Below are positions 43,677 to 51,967 of a stretch of 64,000 nt of DNA, one piece after another. How positions within the stretch are numbered: position 1 is the first letter of the stretch; the number at the start of each line of letters is the position of its first letter. A program made the position numbers and the translations under genes. The stretch comes from an uncultured Parabacteroides sp. Lineage in GTDB: Bacteria > Bacteroidota > Bacteroidia > Bacteroidales > Tannerellaceae. The stretch is from contig NZ_CAJJWO010000019.1 of assembly GCF_905196875.1 (NCBI RefSeq), positions 1 to 64,000 of the forward strand, in the 5' to 3' direction. The notes below the pieces were generated by a model. That model had not been told where the DNA came from, did not search any database, and saw only the letters and a program-made list of their open reading frames with translations.

Positions 43677-45617
43677 TTAAATATCCGGTGTGATATTTTG
43701 GATCGTCCATGGAATCACATTAATTGTCACCTCCACATTTGCACCAGGCATTTCAGGATCCGGGTCAAAAGGATCTTTGGGTTGGATAGGTTTAGTTGGA
43801 TCAGTAGGATCTGGTTGATGGGTTCCACCAGGGATAGGAGTAGTACCAACCATACTACTTAGCAAAGTGGATAAATCCAAACGATAGATATTTCCTATAG
43901 CAAAACTTGTTACATGATTAGTAGAACCACTCTTAAACAATTTTAAAGTCACAAATTGTTTATCCTTTACATAGCTATCTGAATTCGTCTGATAATCTGC
44001 GGCAGTCTTATACGCCTTCACTTTAACAATAATATGCGGCAAAACAGAACCCAATTGATCCTTATTAGCATCAATGTCTGTTATGTTTGTTGATTGTGGA
44101 AAAATCTGATAACCGGCTGCTTTATTTTTTGCAACACCCAGATTTCGATCTGTTGAGTAATACTCAGATTTACCAGCAAATGCTGCCGCCTTTTTAGTTA
44201 TTACCGGCATTTTGTCCGTATGACCGGAAGATCCCCCTGTTAGATCAATTCCCGGAACATCTATTGATCCGGCATCTCCTGTTGCATTTATAGCGATTCT
44301 ATCCCACATATTTCCCATACACAAAAAAGTGTGTCCACTAGATACTCCCGCTGTATGCCAACCATTTAAATGATAAGCTTTATACCAGTTCGGCCAATAC
44401 GAACTAGATTCACTTCCAGGCCAAGCCATCAGAAAAACGGGATCTGATGAAGAACGTACTTTTATATTATTAATAAATATTTCTTCTACATCAACTGCAT
44501 AATAAGCGTTCGGATTCCATGTCAGCCAAGTTATGTTCTTACCCTCAACATAAGGATTCTTGAGCCATTTGCCAGCAGCATTTGCATCTGCTGCATTTAA
44601 TAAGACAACGTTAGTCAATGGATCAATCTTGGGAGTACCGGCAGAGCCAACAGTAGGAGTAACATGAGTATTACCATGTATATAAAAATATTCAGGAAGA
44701 TAGACTATAGTTTTATCATCTGTGATATCATCTGTATCAGCAAAGCCATTAGTCAGTGTACCAGCAATCGCTCCACAATATCCATAGTCATAAGGGCCGG
44801 TAGGATTTGTCATGTCATTTGGCTTATGCAGATTAATAACTCCATCAGAATCAATAGGTCCTATTTTAACATTCGCTAACTCACCATCAACAAAAGCCCT
44901 AAAGTCACCAAGTGTCATCGTAAACCAATGATTCCCCCAAAAATCCTCCCACTTTTCAGGTGTTTTAACATCAATAGCACCATGAACTTCGAAACGAGCA
45001 AATGAAGGAAGAACCTCAAAATCGACCACATAAGTAAGAACTTTAGACCCTGCATTCGGTTTTATACTCGAAGTTGCAAGAGACACTTTACCAGTCTTTG
45101 ACACCAACGGCACCCGATCATAACTATATTCCATTCCCGTAGGATAAGCAACATTCGATCCATTTTTTCCATCTTTATAATTGAAAAAATTAATATTAGT
45201 TACATTATCATCATTGGAATAAGCATTTAGCACTACATCAACCTTAGTAGTTCCTTTCGGAACACCGATCGTAGCTCCTTCTACAGGTTTTTGTGTCTCC
45301 CCAGGAGTTCCATCTACTTTATTATATGCCCCATACAAAGCAGCTTTCATTTGATCATCATCCAAAAGAATCGATGTAAGCAAATTATCATAACCGTCAT
45401 ACGCCATAAAAGTGACTGTACGTACAGTAGGATTAATTGTCCCTGTTCCGACCTCATGTCCAGGCTCAACAGCACGAGTTCCATTCCTCCCTTGTACATT
45501 AATATTCAACACGACCAGCGATTCGCTGTCATCCGTATTATCTATTACTTCATCCTCTTTACACGAAAAGAGAGCAACGACCGCAAGGGTCATAAAAATA
45601 ATTTTTTTCATACACAT
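43677..45617 (-). CDS. Major fimbrillin (Mfa1-type) lipoprotein
   Basis: 646 residues, first gene of the fimbrial operon. The signal peptide ends VALFSCKED; the third codon (45611) is an equally good start. Family features are LVVLNINVQGRNGTRAVEPG near the N-terminus and TVRTVTFMAYDGYDNLL, followed by NAYSNDD, as in Mfa1/FimA precursors. Near the C-terminus NIYRLDLSTLL is the classical fimbrillin motif. An acidic Pro/Asp-rich linker then leads to the terminal strand VEVTINVIPWTIQNITPDI. Known relatives are exported lipoproteins, cut by a protease and assembled by strand exchange into type V pili. It is long for a fimbrillin (350-550 is common). Confidence 0.85.
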   Translation of the reverse strand: MCMKKIIFMTLAVVALFSCKEDEVIDNTDDSESLVVLNINVQGRNGTRAVEPGHEVGTGTINPTVRTVTFMAYDGYDNLLTSILLDDDQMKAALYGAYNKVDGTPGETQKPVEGATIGVPKGTTKVDVVLNAYSNDDNVTNINFFNYKDGKNGSNVAYPTGMEYSYDRVPLVSKTGKVSLATSSIKPNAGSKVLTYVVDFEVLPSFARFEVHGAIDVKTPEKWEDFWGNHWFTMTLGDFRAFVDGELANVKIGPIDSDGVINLHKPNDMTNPTGPYDYGYCGAIAGTLTNGFADTDDITDDKTIVYLPEYFYIHGNTHVTPTVGSAGTPKIDPLTNVVLLNAADANAAGKWLKNPYVEGKNITWLTWNPNAYYAVDVEEIFINNIKVRSSSDPVFLMAWPGSESSSYWPNWYKAYHLNGWHTAGVSSGHTFLCMGNMWDRIAINATGDAGSIDVPGIDLTGGSSGHTDKMPVITKKAAAFAGKSEYYSTDRNLGVAKNKAAGYQIFPQSTNITDIDANKDQLGSVLPHIIVKVKAYKTAADYQTNSDSYVKDKQFVTLKLFKSGSTNHVTSFAIGNIYRLDLSTLLSSMVGTTPIPGGTHQPDPTDPTKPIQPKDPFDPDPEMPGANVEVTINVIPWTIQNITPDI

Positions 45618-45724
45618 TTCATTTTAGATGTTATTATACCTTTTTTGTTCTACATCTATCTCCATGTTCCAGCTCTTACTTTCCGTAGCTTTAAGGTCAT
45701 CGATAGAACTTTGATTGTGTAAGA

Positions 45725-45732
45725 CAAAATTA
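45725..45732 (-). promoter_or_regulatory. Candidate -7 box of the fimbrial operon
   Basis: On the minus strand TAATTTTG is a full TAnnTTTG match, 107 bases upstream of the fimbrillin ATG. No clear -33 element. No inverted repeats of an invertible promoter were seen around it. Confidence 0.4.
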
Positions 45733-45815
45733 AGTAATTGTAACTTTCTCTTATTGTATCGAGAGGCCATTTCATTGTACTTTTTGGTCAATTTTGTGTA
45801 TAAAAATGTACAAAT

Positions 45816-45849
45816 AAAAGGGGCTGTCTTTAATGAGACAGCCCCTTTT
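45816..45849 (-). terminator. Terminator after the acyltransferase gene
   Basis: AAAAGGGGCTGTCT and AGACAGCCCCTTTT form a perfect 14-bp stem with a 6-base loop, 22 bases after the acyltransferase stop. It is symmetrical and could act in both directions. Confidence 0.9.
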
Positions 45850-45870
45850 CCATATCAAATTCTATTTTTC

Positions 45871-47031
45871 TTATTCCTGGTTTGCCAGGTGATTCTTCAA
45901 AGGATTCGTATACATTTCAAGTATCTTCGTGCGCAGGAATGCTTCGTCTTTGTTCGGCAAGACAATCTTATCCAGTTGTCCCTGCAGGTATTCTTCGAAA
46001 TGTTTCTTATCTCTGAGTCCGTAATTGCCACTGAAACGCTTAGTACCAGTCAGCATATCATAAGCAACATAGTTGCAGGGATAAAAACGGTAATGTTTGT
46101 AGATTTCCTTATCGATGATGGAAGCGATAGCGGCAACCAGTTCATTCTTTTCCATACTTCTGTCGAGGGTCGCTAATTGATCGTTGATCGGTTCTGTCAG
46201 CGTAAAATGAACACGGCCCTTATTATTCAGGATGCCGGTTTCCATGCTCAACAGGTCGTCGCGCTGGCTCTTTACATAGTCAGGATCATCTCGTTTCATC
46301 TGGAACTCTTTTGCTTTCAGGAAGTCGCACGGATCGTACTCGTAAGAGATAGCAACCGGGAAGATATTCAGATCCATGATATTGGAAACGATACCCTTAT
46401 CCCCGCTCATATTCAACATTTTCAGGACGCTACCCTGTGTGCGGTCGTTCGAATCTTTGGCACGACCTTCACGTTGTGCGATCCAGATAGATTCTTTTGT
46501 TTCATTGATCGTATGGCGTATATAAGCCGAAAGCTTCTTACTTACATCCAACATCTGACGAACAGAAACTCCGCGTTTTACGATAAAACTGTTATTCAGG
46601 CGAACCAGCGTCTCGATCCAGGGACGGATCATCAGATTGTCACCTATCGCCACCTGCGTCATACCATATCCCACATCATACAACATTACATTCAGGAATG
46701 AGGCATCCAGTACAATGTCGCGGTGATTGGAAATAAATGTACAAGGCTTCTTATCTTTCGGAAGACGGCTTCGTCCGGAGATCGTCAATGAAAAGGTCGT
46801 CTTATTGGCAACCATCATCACCGCTTCGTAAGCCAGCTTCGATTTAAAGTCTTCTTTTGTCTTGAACGAACGCATCGTTTCAGAAAACTCTTCCCAGTTC
46901 ACATCCGGTTTGATATACCGGAAGGCCCGCTCGAAATCTTCGTTGGTTACCAGTGCTTCAATAGCATCCTTCACCTCGTCATTATTCAGCGGACGAATGT
47001 CGTCAAAATTATAGGAAACTTCTGTATCCAT
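45871..47031 (-). CDS. 1-acyl-glycerol-3-phosphate/glycerophosphate acyltransferase family protein
   Basis: 386 residues with PlsC/PlsB-type motifs: FISNHRDIVLD (catalytic His and Asp), then GDNLMIRPWIETLVRLNNSF and IWIAQREGRAKD, and a further LNIFPVAISYEYDP. It probably transfers acyl chains in phospholipid or lipid A related synthesis at the inner membrane. It is the last gene of the PASTA-rluD-ddl set, 12 bases after ddl. The exact acceptor is not evident. Confidence 0.82.
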   Translation of the reverse strand: MDTEVSYNFDDIRPLNNDEVKDAIEALVTNEDFERAFRYIKPDVNWEEFSETMRSFKTKEDFKSKLAYEAVMMVANKTTFSLTISGRSRLPKDKKPCTFISNHRDIVLDASFLNVMLYDVGYGMTQVAIGDNLMIRPWIETLVRLNNSFIVKRGVSVRQMLDVSKKLSAYIRHTINETKESIWIAQREGRAKDSNDRTQGSVLKMLNMSGDKGIVSNIMDLNIFPVAISYEYDPCDFLKAKEFQMKRDDPDYVKSQRDDLLSMETGILNNKGRVHFTLTEPINDQLATLDRSMEKNELVAAIASIIDKEIYKHYRFYPCNYVAYDMLTGTKRFSGNYGLRDKKHFEEYLQGQLDKIVLPNKDEAFLRTKILEMYTNPLKNHLANQE

Positions 47032-47043
47032 ATCTTTCTATTA

Positions 47044-48033
47044 TTATTTACCTACCTTTTGCAGTTCATTTTCAATGATGTCTGTCATAACATCCTTGAT
47101 ATCCAATCCGGCAGCCCGAACTTGCTGCGGGATAAAGCTGGTAGCCGTCATACCCGGTGTCGTATTTACTTCCAGCATTTTCGGTTTCCCGTTTGCTTCG
47201 ATAATAAAATCGACCCGGATGAGTCCTTTGGCGCCCAATATATCATAAATCTTTGATGCTTCGCGTTGTACTTTCTCCGTCAGTTCGGGAGAGATACGGG
47301 CGGGAGTGATCTCGTCGGACTCGCCGTTATACTTCGCGTTGAAATCAAAAAACTCGTTCTTCGTAACCACTTCGGTAAGCGGAAAGACAACTTCTTTTCC
47401 TTTTACCTTATAACAACCGCAAGTCACCTCCGTTCCGGAAATAAAACTTTCCAGCATGACCTCGTCGCCTTCGGCAAATGCCTTTGCAATAGCCGGTTGC
47501 AATTGTGAAGCGTCCTTAACCTTGGTCACTCCGAAACTGCTTCCCCCATCGTTGGGTTTCACAAAGATCGGCAGTCCTAACCGGGTGATCGCCTCTTCTT
47601 CTGTCACTGTCTGTCCTTTGAATAAACGGATAGAGTCGGACACATTGATACCAAAACTACGCAAATAGTTGTTGCAAACAAACTTGTTGAAGGTAAGAGC
47701 GCTGACCAACTGACTACAAGAAGAGTAAGGCATCCCGATCATATCAAAATAGCCCTGCAACCGACCGTCTTCCCCCGGAGTACCATGAATAGTAATGTAA
47801 GCAAAGTCGAAATGCTTCACCTCACCGTTCTCCCGGAAACTAAAATCATTTTTATCAATTGGTGTATATTCCCCGCCAGGAAGTTTAACCGCCCATTCGC
47901 CTTTCTTAACGATTGCAATATATAAATTATATTTGTCTTTATCAATAAAAGAGTAGATTCCTTCTGCACTTTTTAATGAAACAACAATCTCGGAAGAATC
48001 TCCCCCGGCTACAATAGCTATGTTCTTTTTCAT
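47044..48033 (-). CDS. ddl: D-alanine--D-alanine ligase
   Basis: 329 residues of ATP-grasp fold. The N-terminal KNIAIVAGGDSSEIVVSLKS, the ITIHGTPGEDGRLQGYFDMI region, the FVKPNDGGSSFGVTKV ATP-binding segment and the metal site in MLEVNTTPGMTATSFIPQ are all typical of Ddl. It joins two D-alanines for peptidoglycan precursors in the cytoplasm. Only 2 bases separate it from rluD upstream. Confidence 0.96.
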   Translation of the reverse strand: MKKNIAIVAGGDSSEIVVSLKSAEGIYSFIDKDKYNLYIAIVKKGEWAVKLPGGEYTPIDKNDFSFRENGEVKHFDFAYITIHGTPGEDGRLQGYFDMIGMPYSSCSQLVSALTFNKFVCNNYLRSFGINVSDSIRLFKGQTVTEEEAITRLGLPIFVKPNDGGSSFGVTKVKDASQLQPAIAKAFAEGDEVMLESFISGTEVTCGCYKVKGKEVVFPLTEVVTKNEFFDFNAKYNGESDEITPARISPELTEKVQREASKIYDILGAKGLIRVDFIIEANGKPKMLEVNTTPGMTATSFIPQQVRAAGLDIKDVMTDIIENELQKVGK

Positions 48034-48035
48034 TT

Positions 48036-49112
48036 TTATATTTCTTTAGTGTTTGCATATATCCGCCACTTCTCTATCAGTTGTGCCATATCAGCGGGAA
48101 TTTCGGAATCAAAAAACATTTCCTCACCGGTAGTAGGATGCACAAATCCCAACGTTTTGGCATGCAGTGCCTGTCGGGGACAAATGGCAAAACAGTTCTG
48201 TACGAACTGTTTATACTTGGTAAAAGTCGTTCCTTTAAGAATTTCATTTCCGCCATACCGTTCATCGTTAAAGAGGGTATGACCGATATATTTCATGTGT
48301 ACACGTATCTGGTGCGTACGTCCTGTTTCGAGGCGGCACTTCACCAGCGAGACATAGCCCAAACGTTCGAGCACGGAATAATGGGTAACGGCAGTTTTTC
48401 CCTGATCTCCTTCGGGAAAGACCGTCATCTGCATCCGGTCGCGCGGATCGCGTCCGATATTTCCTTCTATGCGTCCCTCATCTTCCTGCACAATTCCCCA
48501 GACTAATGCACGGTATTCGCGCTTGGTAGTCTTATTAAAAAACTGCAGGCTGAGATTTGCCTTTGCTTCCGGTTTCTTGGCAACCACCAACAGACCGGAA
48601 GTATCTTTATCAATACGGTGAACCAATCCTAATCGCGGATCGGAAGGATCATAGGTCGGATCGTCTTTCAGATACCAGGCCAATGCATTTACCAGTGTAC
48701 CGGTATAATTGCCGTGTCCGGGATGCACAACCAAACCTGCCGGTTTATCCACCACCAGCAAGTCGTCATCTTCATATATTATTTTAAGAGGGATATTTTC
48801 CTGAACGATCTCCAGTTCACGACGCGGACGCGTCATAACGATCGTCACCACATCTTCGGGCTTCACACGGTAATTACTTTTTACCGGTTTTCCGTTAGCC
48901 AGGATACATCCCGCTTCGGCAGCTAGCTGTATCCGATTGCGGGTCGATCCGAACATACGGTCTACCAGGAACTTGTCTACCCGCAACAAAGACTGTCCGC
49001 GATCGGCAACGAAGCGGAAATGTTCATACAGTCGGGGAGTCCCATCCTCCTCTTCCTGTCCTAACAGGCCGTCGGCCTGTTCATCATCCATTTCGTCAAA
49101 AAAATCATCCAT
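48036..49112 (-). CDS. rluD: Ribosomal large-subunit pseudouridine synthase, RluD family
   Basis: 358 residues: an acidic leader of about 25 residues, an S4 RNA-binding domain (about 43-90, LLRVDKFLVDRMFGSTRNRI) and the synthase domain with HRIDKDTSGLLVVAK, in which Asp168 is the catalytic residue. RluD modifies helix 69 of 23S rRNA. RluA or RluC are less likely because of the S4 domain and length. It is separated from neighbours on both sides by 2 bases. Confidence 0.93.
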   Translation of the reverse strand: MDDFFDEMDDEQADGLLGQEEEDGTPRLYEHFRFVADRGQSLLRVDKFLVDRMFGSTRNRIQLAAEAGCILANGKPVKSNYRVKPEDVVTIVMTRPRRELEIVQENIPLKIIYEDDDLLVVDKPAGLVVHPGHGNYTGTLVNALAWYLKDDPTYDPSDPRLGLVHRIDKDTSGLLVVAKKPEAKANLSLQFFNKTTKREYRALVWGIVQEDEGRIEGNIGRDPRDRMQMTVFPEGDQGKTAVTHYSVLERLGYVSLVKCRLETGRTHQIRVHMKYIGHTLFNDERYGGNEILKGTTFTKYKQFVQNCFAICPRQALHAKTLGFVHPTTGEEMFFDSEIPADMAQLIEKWRIYANTKEI

Positions 49113-49114
49113 AG

Positions 49115-49738
49115 TTAAAACCAGTTTTCTTCTTCACTATCCAACGATTCGACAGGCATGGTCGACAGCGAGTCTTCAGATAGAATTTCGGCCTCGCCAC
49201 TACTCACCTTCAGAATCAGAGGAGCCGTAAGCGGGACATGTTCACCTTTACTCAAAGTCCTTCCACGCAAATCGACAGAGACTGCCAGATCTTTAAAATC
49301 GCCCGGCACATATTCGATCTCCACATTTTCAAACCCACGGGCCCGCAGCAATGCATACGCCTGGCGGAACGACAAGTCTTCCACTTCCGGTATGGTAGCC
49401 ATTTGGGAAGTCATGGCATTTACCGTAATAAACACGATCCGTCCTTCTTTCACCTTCGAACCTGCCGAAGGAACCAACTCTACGATAGCTCCGGGACTGA
49501 CCTCCTTAGAAAACACAGAGTCGATCACATTATAACGTAAGTTGTTATTTTTGAAGAATTCAGCAGCTTCTTCCACTTTCAGGCCTTTCACATCCGGTAC
49601 GACAACAGCTTCATTATGCCTCGTATACTTATCGAGCCATATCAGGGTGCCATAGATCAAACCGCATGCCACGACGACTGCCAGCAGCAAGTTCAAGACG
49701 TACGGATTCTTTATCAGTTTAACAAAAAAGTTATTCAT
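49115..49738 (-). CDS. Membrane-anchored PASTA-domain protein
   Basis: 207 residues when started at the ATG at 49738 (an ATG at 49780 overlaps the promoter). A short cytoplasmic start (NNFFVKLIKNPYVLNLLL), one membrane helix, then PASTA units (VVVPDVKGLKVEEAAEFFKN, TIPEVEDLSFRQAYALLRAR) outside. PASTA domains bind peptidoglycan or its precursors. There is no kinase or penicillin-binding domain. Being first in an operon with ddl suggests a wall-linked role. Confidence 0.88.
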   Translation of the reverse strand: MNNFFVKLIKNPYVLNLLLAVVVACGLIYGTLIWLDKYTRHNEAVVVPDVKGLKVEEAAEFFKNNNLRYNVIDSVFSKEVSPGAIVELVPSAGSKVKEGRIVFITVNAMTSQMATIPEVEDLSFRQAYALLRARGFENVEIEYVPGDFKDLAVSVDLRGRTLSKGEHVPLTAPLILKVSSGEAEILSEDSLSTMPVESLDSEEENWF

Positions 49739-49764
49739 TTCTATTTTGTGTTTGTAGGCGGGAT

Positions 49765-49795
49765 CAAAAGTAGAAAACAAAGCCGTTAAAACAAA
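49765..49795 (-). promoter_or_regulatory. Promoter of the PASTA-rluD-ddl-acyltransferase operon
   Basis: On the minus strand, TTTG (49795-49792), exactly 19 bases, then TACTTTTG (49772-49765). This is a complete match to the Bacteroidetes consensus, 27 bases before the ATG at 49738. Confidence 0.8.
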
Positions 49796-49861
49796 GAAAG
49801 TAAAGGCTTTTTAGCAAAAACCTCTACTTTCTTTATGAATAATTTCTTTAAAACGGGCTGA

Positions 49862-50014
49862 TTATCCGTTGTATTCGTCAGAAACTGATAACTTAGCTCT
49901 TCCTTTAGCACGACGAGAAGCTAATACTCTGCGACCATTAGCTGTTGCCATTCTTGAACGGAAACCATGCTTGTTCTTTCTTTTTCTGTTTGAAGGTTGG
50001 AATGTTCTTTTCAT
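49862..50014 (-). CDS. rpmH: 50S ribosomal protein L34
   Basis: A 50-residue, very basic protein. It reads MKRTFQPSNRKRKNKHGF, continues RSRMATANGRRVLASRRAKG, and ends LSVSDEYNG. The first two segments are the universal L34 sequence. The gene is short but unmistakable. It has its own canonical promoter just upstream. It is not in the usual rnpA/dnaA setting. Confidence 0.97.
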   Translation of the reverse strand: MKRTFQPSNRKRKNKHGFRSRMATANGRRVLASRRAKGRAKLSVSDEYNG

Positions 50015-50059
50015 CTTTCTATATATTTATTTATTATTATCTTATACCAATTCGGGCTG

Positions 50060-50090
50060 CAAAGATAGAGGCTTTTTTTTAATAAACAAA
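50060..50090 (-). promoter_or_regulatory. Promoter of rpmH
   Basis: On the minus strand, TTTG (50090-50087), 19 bases, then TATCTTTG (50067-50060). This is a perfect Bacteroidetes promoter, 46 bases before the rpmH ATG. Confidence 0.85.
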
Positions 50091-50181
50091 GAGTTGAACC
50101 CTTTTTTCTCACTTTTTGTTGCTCTACCACAGCCTGAAAGCCAACTTTATGACGTACCTTAAATATATATGTACATTCAAA

Positions 50182-51147
50182 TCAAAAAGGCATATACGTT
50201 TTATTCTCAAAATTAGCATGCTGTCCTTCAAACTTCTTCGCTTCCTCTCCTTCCGGATTCAGCTCGATCGATTTCTTCAGATCTTCAAAAGCACCTTCTT
50301 TATCCCCTTTCAGGTTCTTGGCCCGTCCTCGTTCGGCATAAGCCTTGGCAAAATCAGACTTAATATCGATGGCGTCGTCGAAGAATGCGATGGCTTCATC
50401 CAATTGCCCTTTCGTGATCAGAAGGGTTCCTTTCAGGATACAGGCATCTTCGTTGAACGGGTTCAGGTCGAGCGCCTGCTGGTAATCATCGGCGGCGGCT
50501 TCCAGATCGCCCAGGGATTCATGGATTTTTCCTCTTATCAGATAGGTTGTTTCCTCTTCAGGAGCCAACGAGATCGCTTTTTCGATATCGGGCAATGCTT
50601 CTTTTCCCTGCATCATATCCAACAGTATCTCTGCACGAAGGAGGTAAGCATCTGTAAAATCATCTTTCAGGGCGATCGCTTTTGTCAGGTCGGCAATAGC
50701 ACCCAGCGGATCACCGGTCGTTCTTTTAGCTTTCGCCATCAGGAACCAGGGAAGATGGTTCGCGGCGTCGAGCTCAATCACGCGCATACAATCGGCAATC
50801 ACTTCCTGATCCTTATCCAGCATGAAAAGGACACTGACCCTTGCCAACAACGTATTGACATGTTCCGGTTCGAGCTCAACCATACGATTCAGTACATCCA
50901 ATGCCTTTCCGGTTTCATTGGTCATGGAATAAGCCGACACCAGATAATTCATTGTTTCAAAATCTTCTTCGATATTCAACGCTTCGGTAAAGCATTTAAT
51001 AGCATAAGCCACCTGCCCTATTTTCTGGGCACGAACGCCGTCATATTTTAATATGTCGAAGTTTTTCTGATCGTTTTTCACTTTCTCTTCTACTGTATCC
51101 TCCTTTTTTTTAGAAGAAGAGAACAAGGATGTAAAGAAATTTCCCAT
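50182..51147 (-). CDS. TPR-repeat protein
   Basis: 321 residues made of about seven to eight tetratricopeptide repeats from about residue 38 on (for example KIGQVAYAIKCFTEALNIEE, DPLGAIADLTKAIALKDDFT and GQLDEAIAFFDDAIDIKSDF). The N-terminus is charged and has no export signal (MGNFFTSLFSSSKKKEDT), so it is probably cytoplasmic. TPR arrays bind partner proteins. No specific function can be given. Confidence 0.9.
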   Translation of the reverse strand: MGNFFTSLFSSSKKKEDTVEEKVKNDQKNFDILKYDGVRAQKIGQVAYAIKCFTEALNIEEDFETMNYLVSAYSMTNETGKALDVLNRMVELEPEHVNTLLARVSVLFMLDKDQEVIADCMRVIELDAANHLPWFLMAKAKRTTGDPLGAIADLTKAIALKDDFTDAYLLRAEILLDMMQGKEALPDIEKAISLAPEEETTYLIRGKIHESLGDLEAAADDYQQALDLNPFNEDACILKGTLLITKGQLDEAIAFFDDAIDIKSDFAKAYAERGRAKNLKGDKEGAFEDLKKSIELNPEGEEAKKFEGQHANFENKTYMPF

Positions 51148-51172
51148 GGTTATTTATTTATGTTCCGGAGGG

Positions 51173-51203
51173 CAAAGATACCGATTATTTTGAATTAGTC
51201 ATA
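51173..51203 (-). promoter_or_regulatory. Promoter of the TPR-protein gene
   Basis: The minus strand has TATCTTTG at 51180-51173 and, 19 bases upstream, TATG as a poor -33 element. The box is 26 bases before the ATG. Confidence 0.55.
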
Positions 51204-51271
51204 AACTATCGCTCCGGATCATAGTTAAAAGGACTCCTATCAGCCCAAGAATTTCGCTGGTGACAAAATGT

Positions 51272-51337
51272 TACTAGTATAGCGACTAATCAGGATTAAT
51301 AGAGCGACTAAATTGAATTAGTATTAAGACTAATATT
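51272..51337 (+). repeat. Three tandem 22-bp dyad repeats upstream of oadGAB
   Basis: Units begin at 51272, 51294 and 51316. Twelve of the 22 positions are identical in all three. The shared plan is an inverted pair near TTAGT-n6-ACTAA (third unit exact; the first two have one mismatch in the left arm). The rest of the 520-base gap between the TPR gene and oadG is very AT-rich, with no gene. Confidence 0.75.
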
Positions 51338-51578
51338 CTTTAACACATCATGCTGACAGAAAAAGACGGATTATACAAGCAAAATGTAAAAAGCAGATTT
51401 TACGAATAAACAATCAGGTACAGATCTGTCTTATTACAATAGTAATGAACAATATAAACTTTCATTTATTATAAAAACCACACAATAACTTTACGAAACA
51501 AAACATATACAGCGCAAAACATTTCAATCTTTTACTATTTTTTATAAAACAAAAAAATACAGGCTAACGATATTTTGT

Positions 51579-51586
51579 TATATTTG
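51579..51586 (+). promoter_or_regulatory. -7 box of the oadGAB promoter
   Basis: TATATTTG, an exact TAnnTTTG match, lies 84 bases before the oadG ATG. The -33 element is not clear. Confidence 0.5.
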
Positions 51587-51669
51587 CAATCAATTTATAA
51601 CTTGGCGGAGATTGTTTTGATTGCTTCTCTAAAAATAATAAAGATACTTAGTCACACACAAATTAGATT

Positions 51670-51945
51670 ATGGAAAACATAGAAACTGGACTTTTATTAA
51701 TGATTGTCGGAATGACCACGGTATTTGCAATTCTTTTGATCGTTATCAACCTGGGCAAAGGATTAATCGCACTGGTAAACAAATACGCACCGGAAGAAGT
51801 CATCGTAAAAAAACAAGTAGCAACAGCACAAGCTGCCACAACACAGACCGGAAGTATACCCGGAAAGACAACCACCGCTATTGTAGCAGCAGTCAGCATG
51901 GTAACCGGCGGACAGGGAAAGGTCACCAAAATTGAAAAAATATAA
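51670..51945 (+). CDS. oadG: Na+-translocating decarboxylase small membrane subunit (gamma)
   Basis: 91 residues: one N-terminal membrane helix (LLLMIVGMTTVFAILLIVIN) and a short Ala/Thr-rich cytoplasmic tail. The MTTVF element is typical of OadG proteins, which hold the carboxyltransferase and the beta subunit together. Gene order is gamma, alpha, beta. Confidence 0.9.
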   Translation: MENIETGLLLMIVGMTTVFAILLIVINLGKGLIALVNKYAPEEVIVKKQVATAQAATTQTGSIPGKTTTAIVAAVSMVTGGQGKVTKIEKI

Positions 51946-51967
51946 TACTAGCTATACATAAAATATC

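Noticed and set aside
45618..45815. Invertible promoter for the fimbrial operon
   Set aside because: Bacteroidales often flip surface-gene promoters, but I found no pair of inverted repeats flanking the candidate promoter.
51355..51430. Short open frame of 19 codons in the gap before oadG
   Set aside because: Starts at a chance ATG, no ribosome site and no protein-like features.
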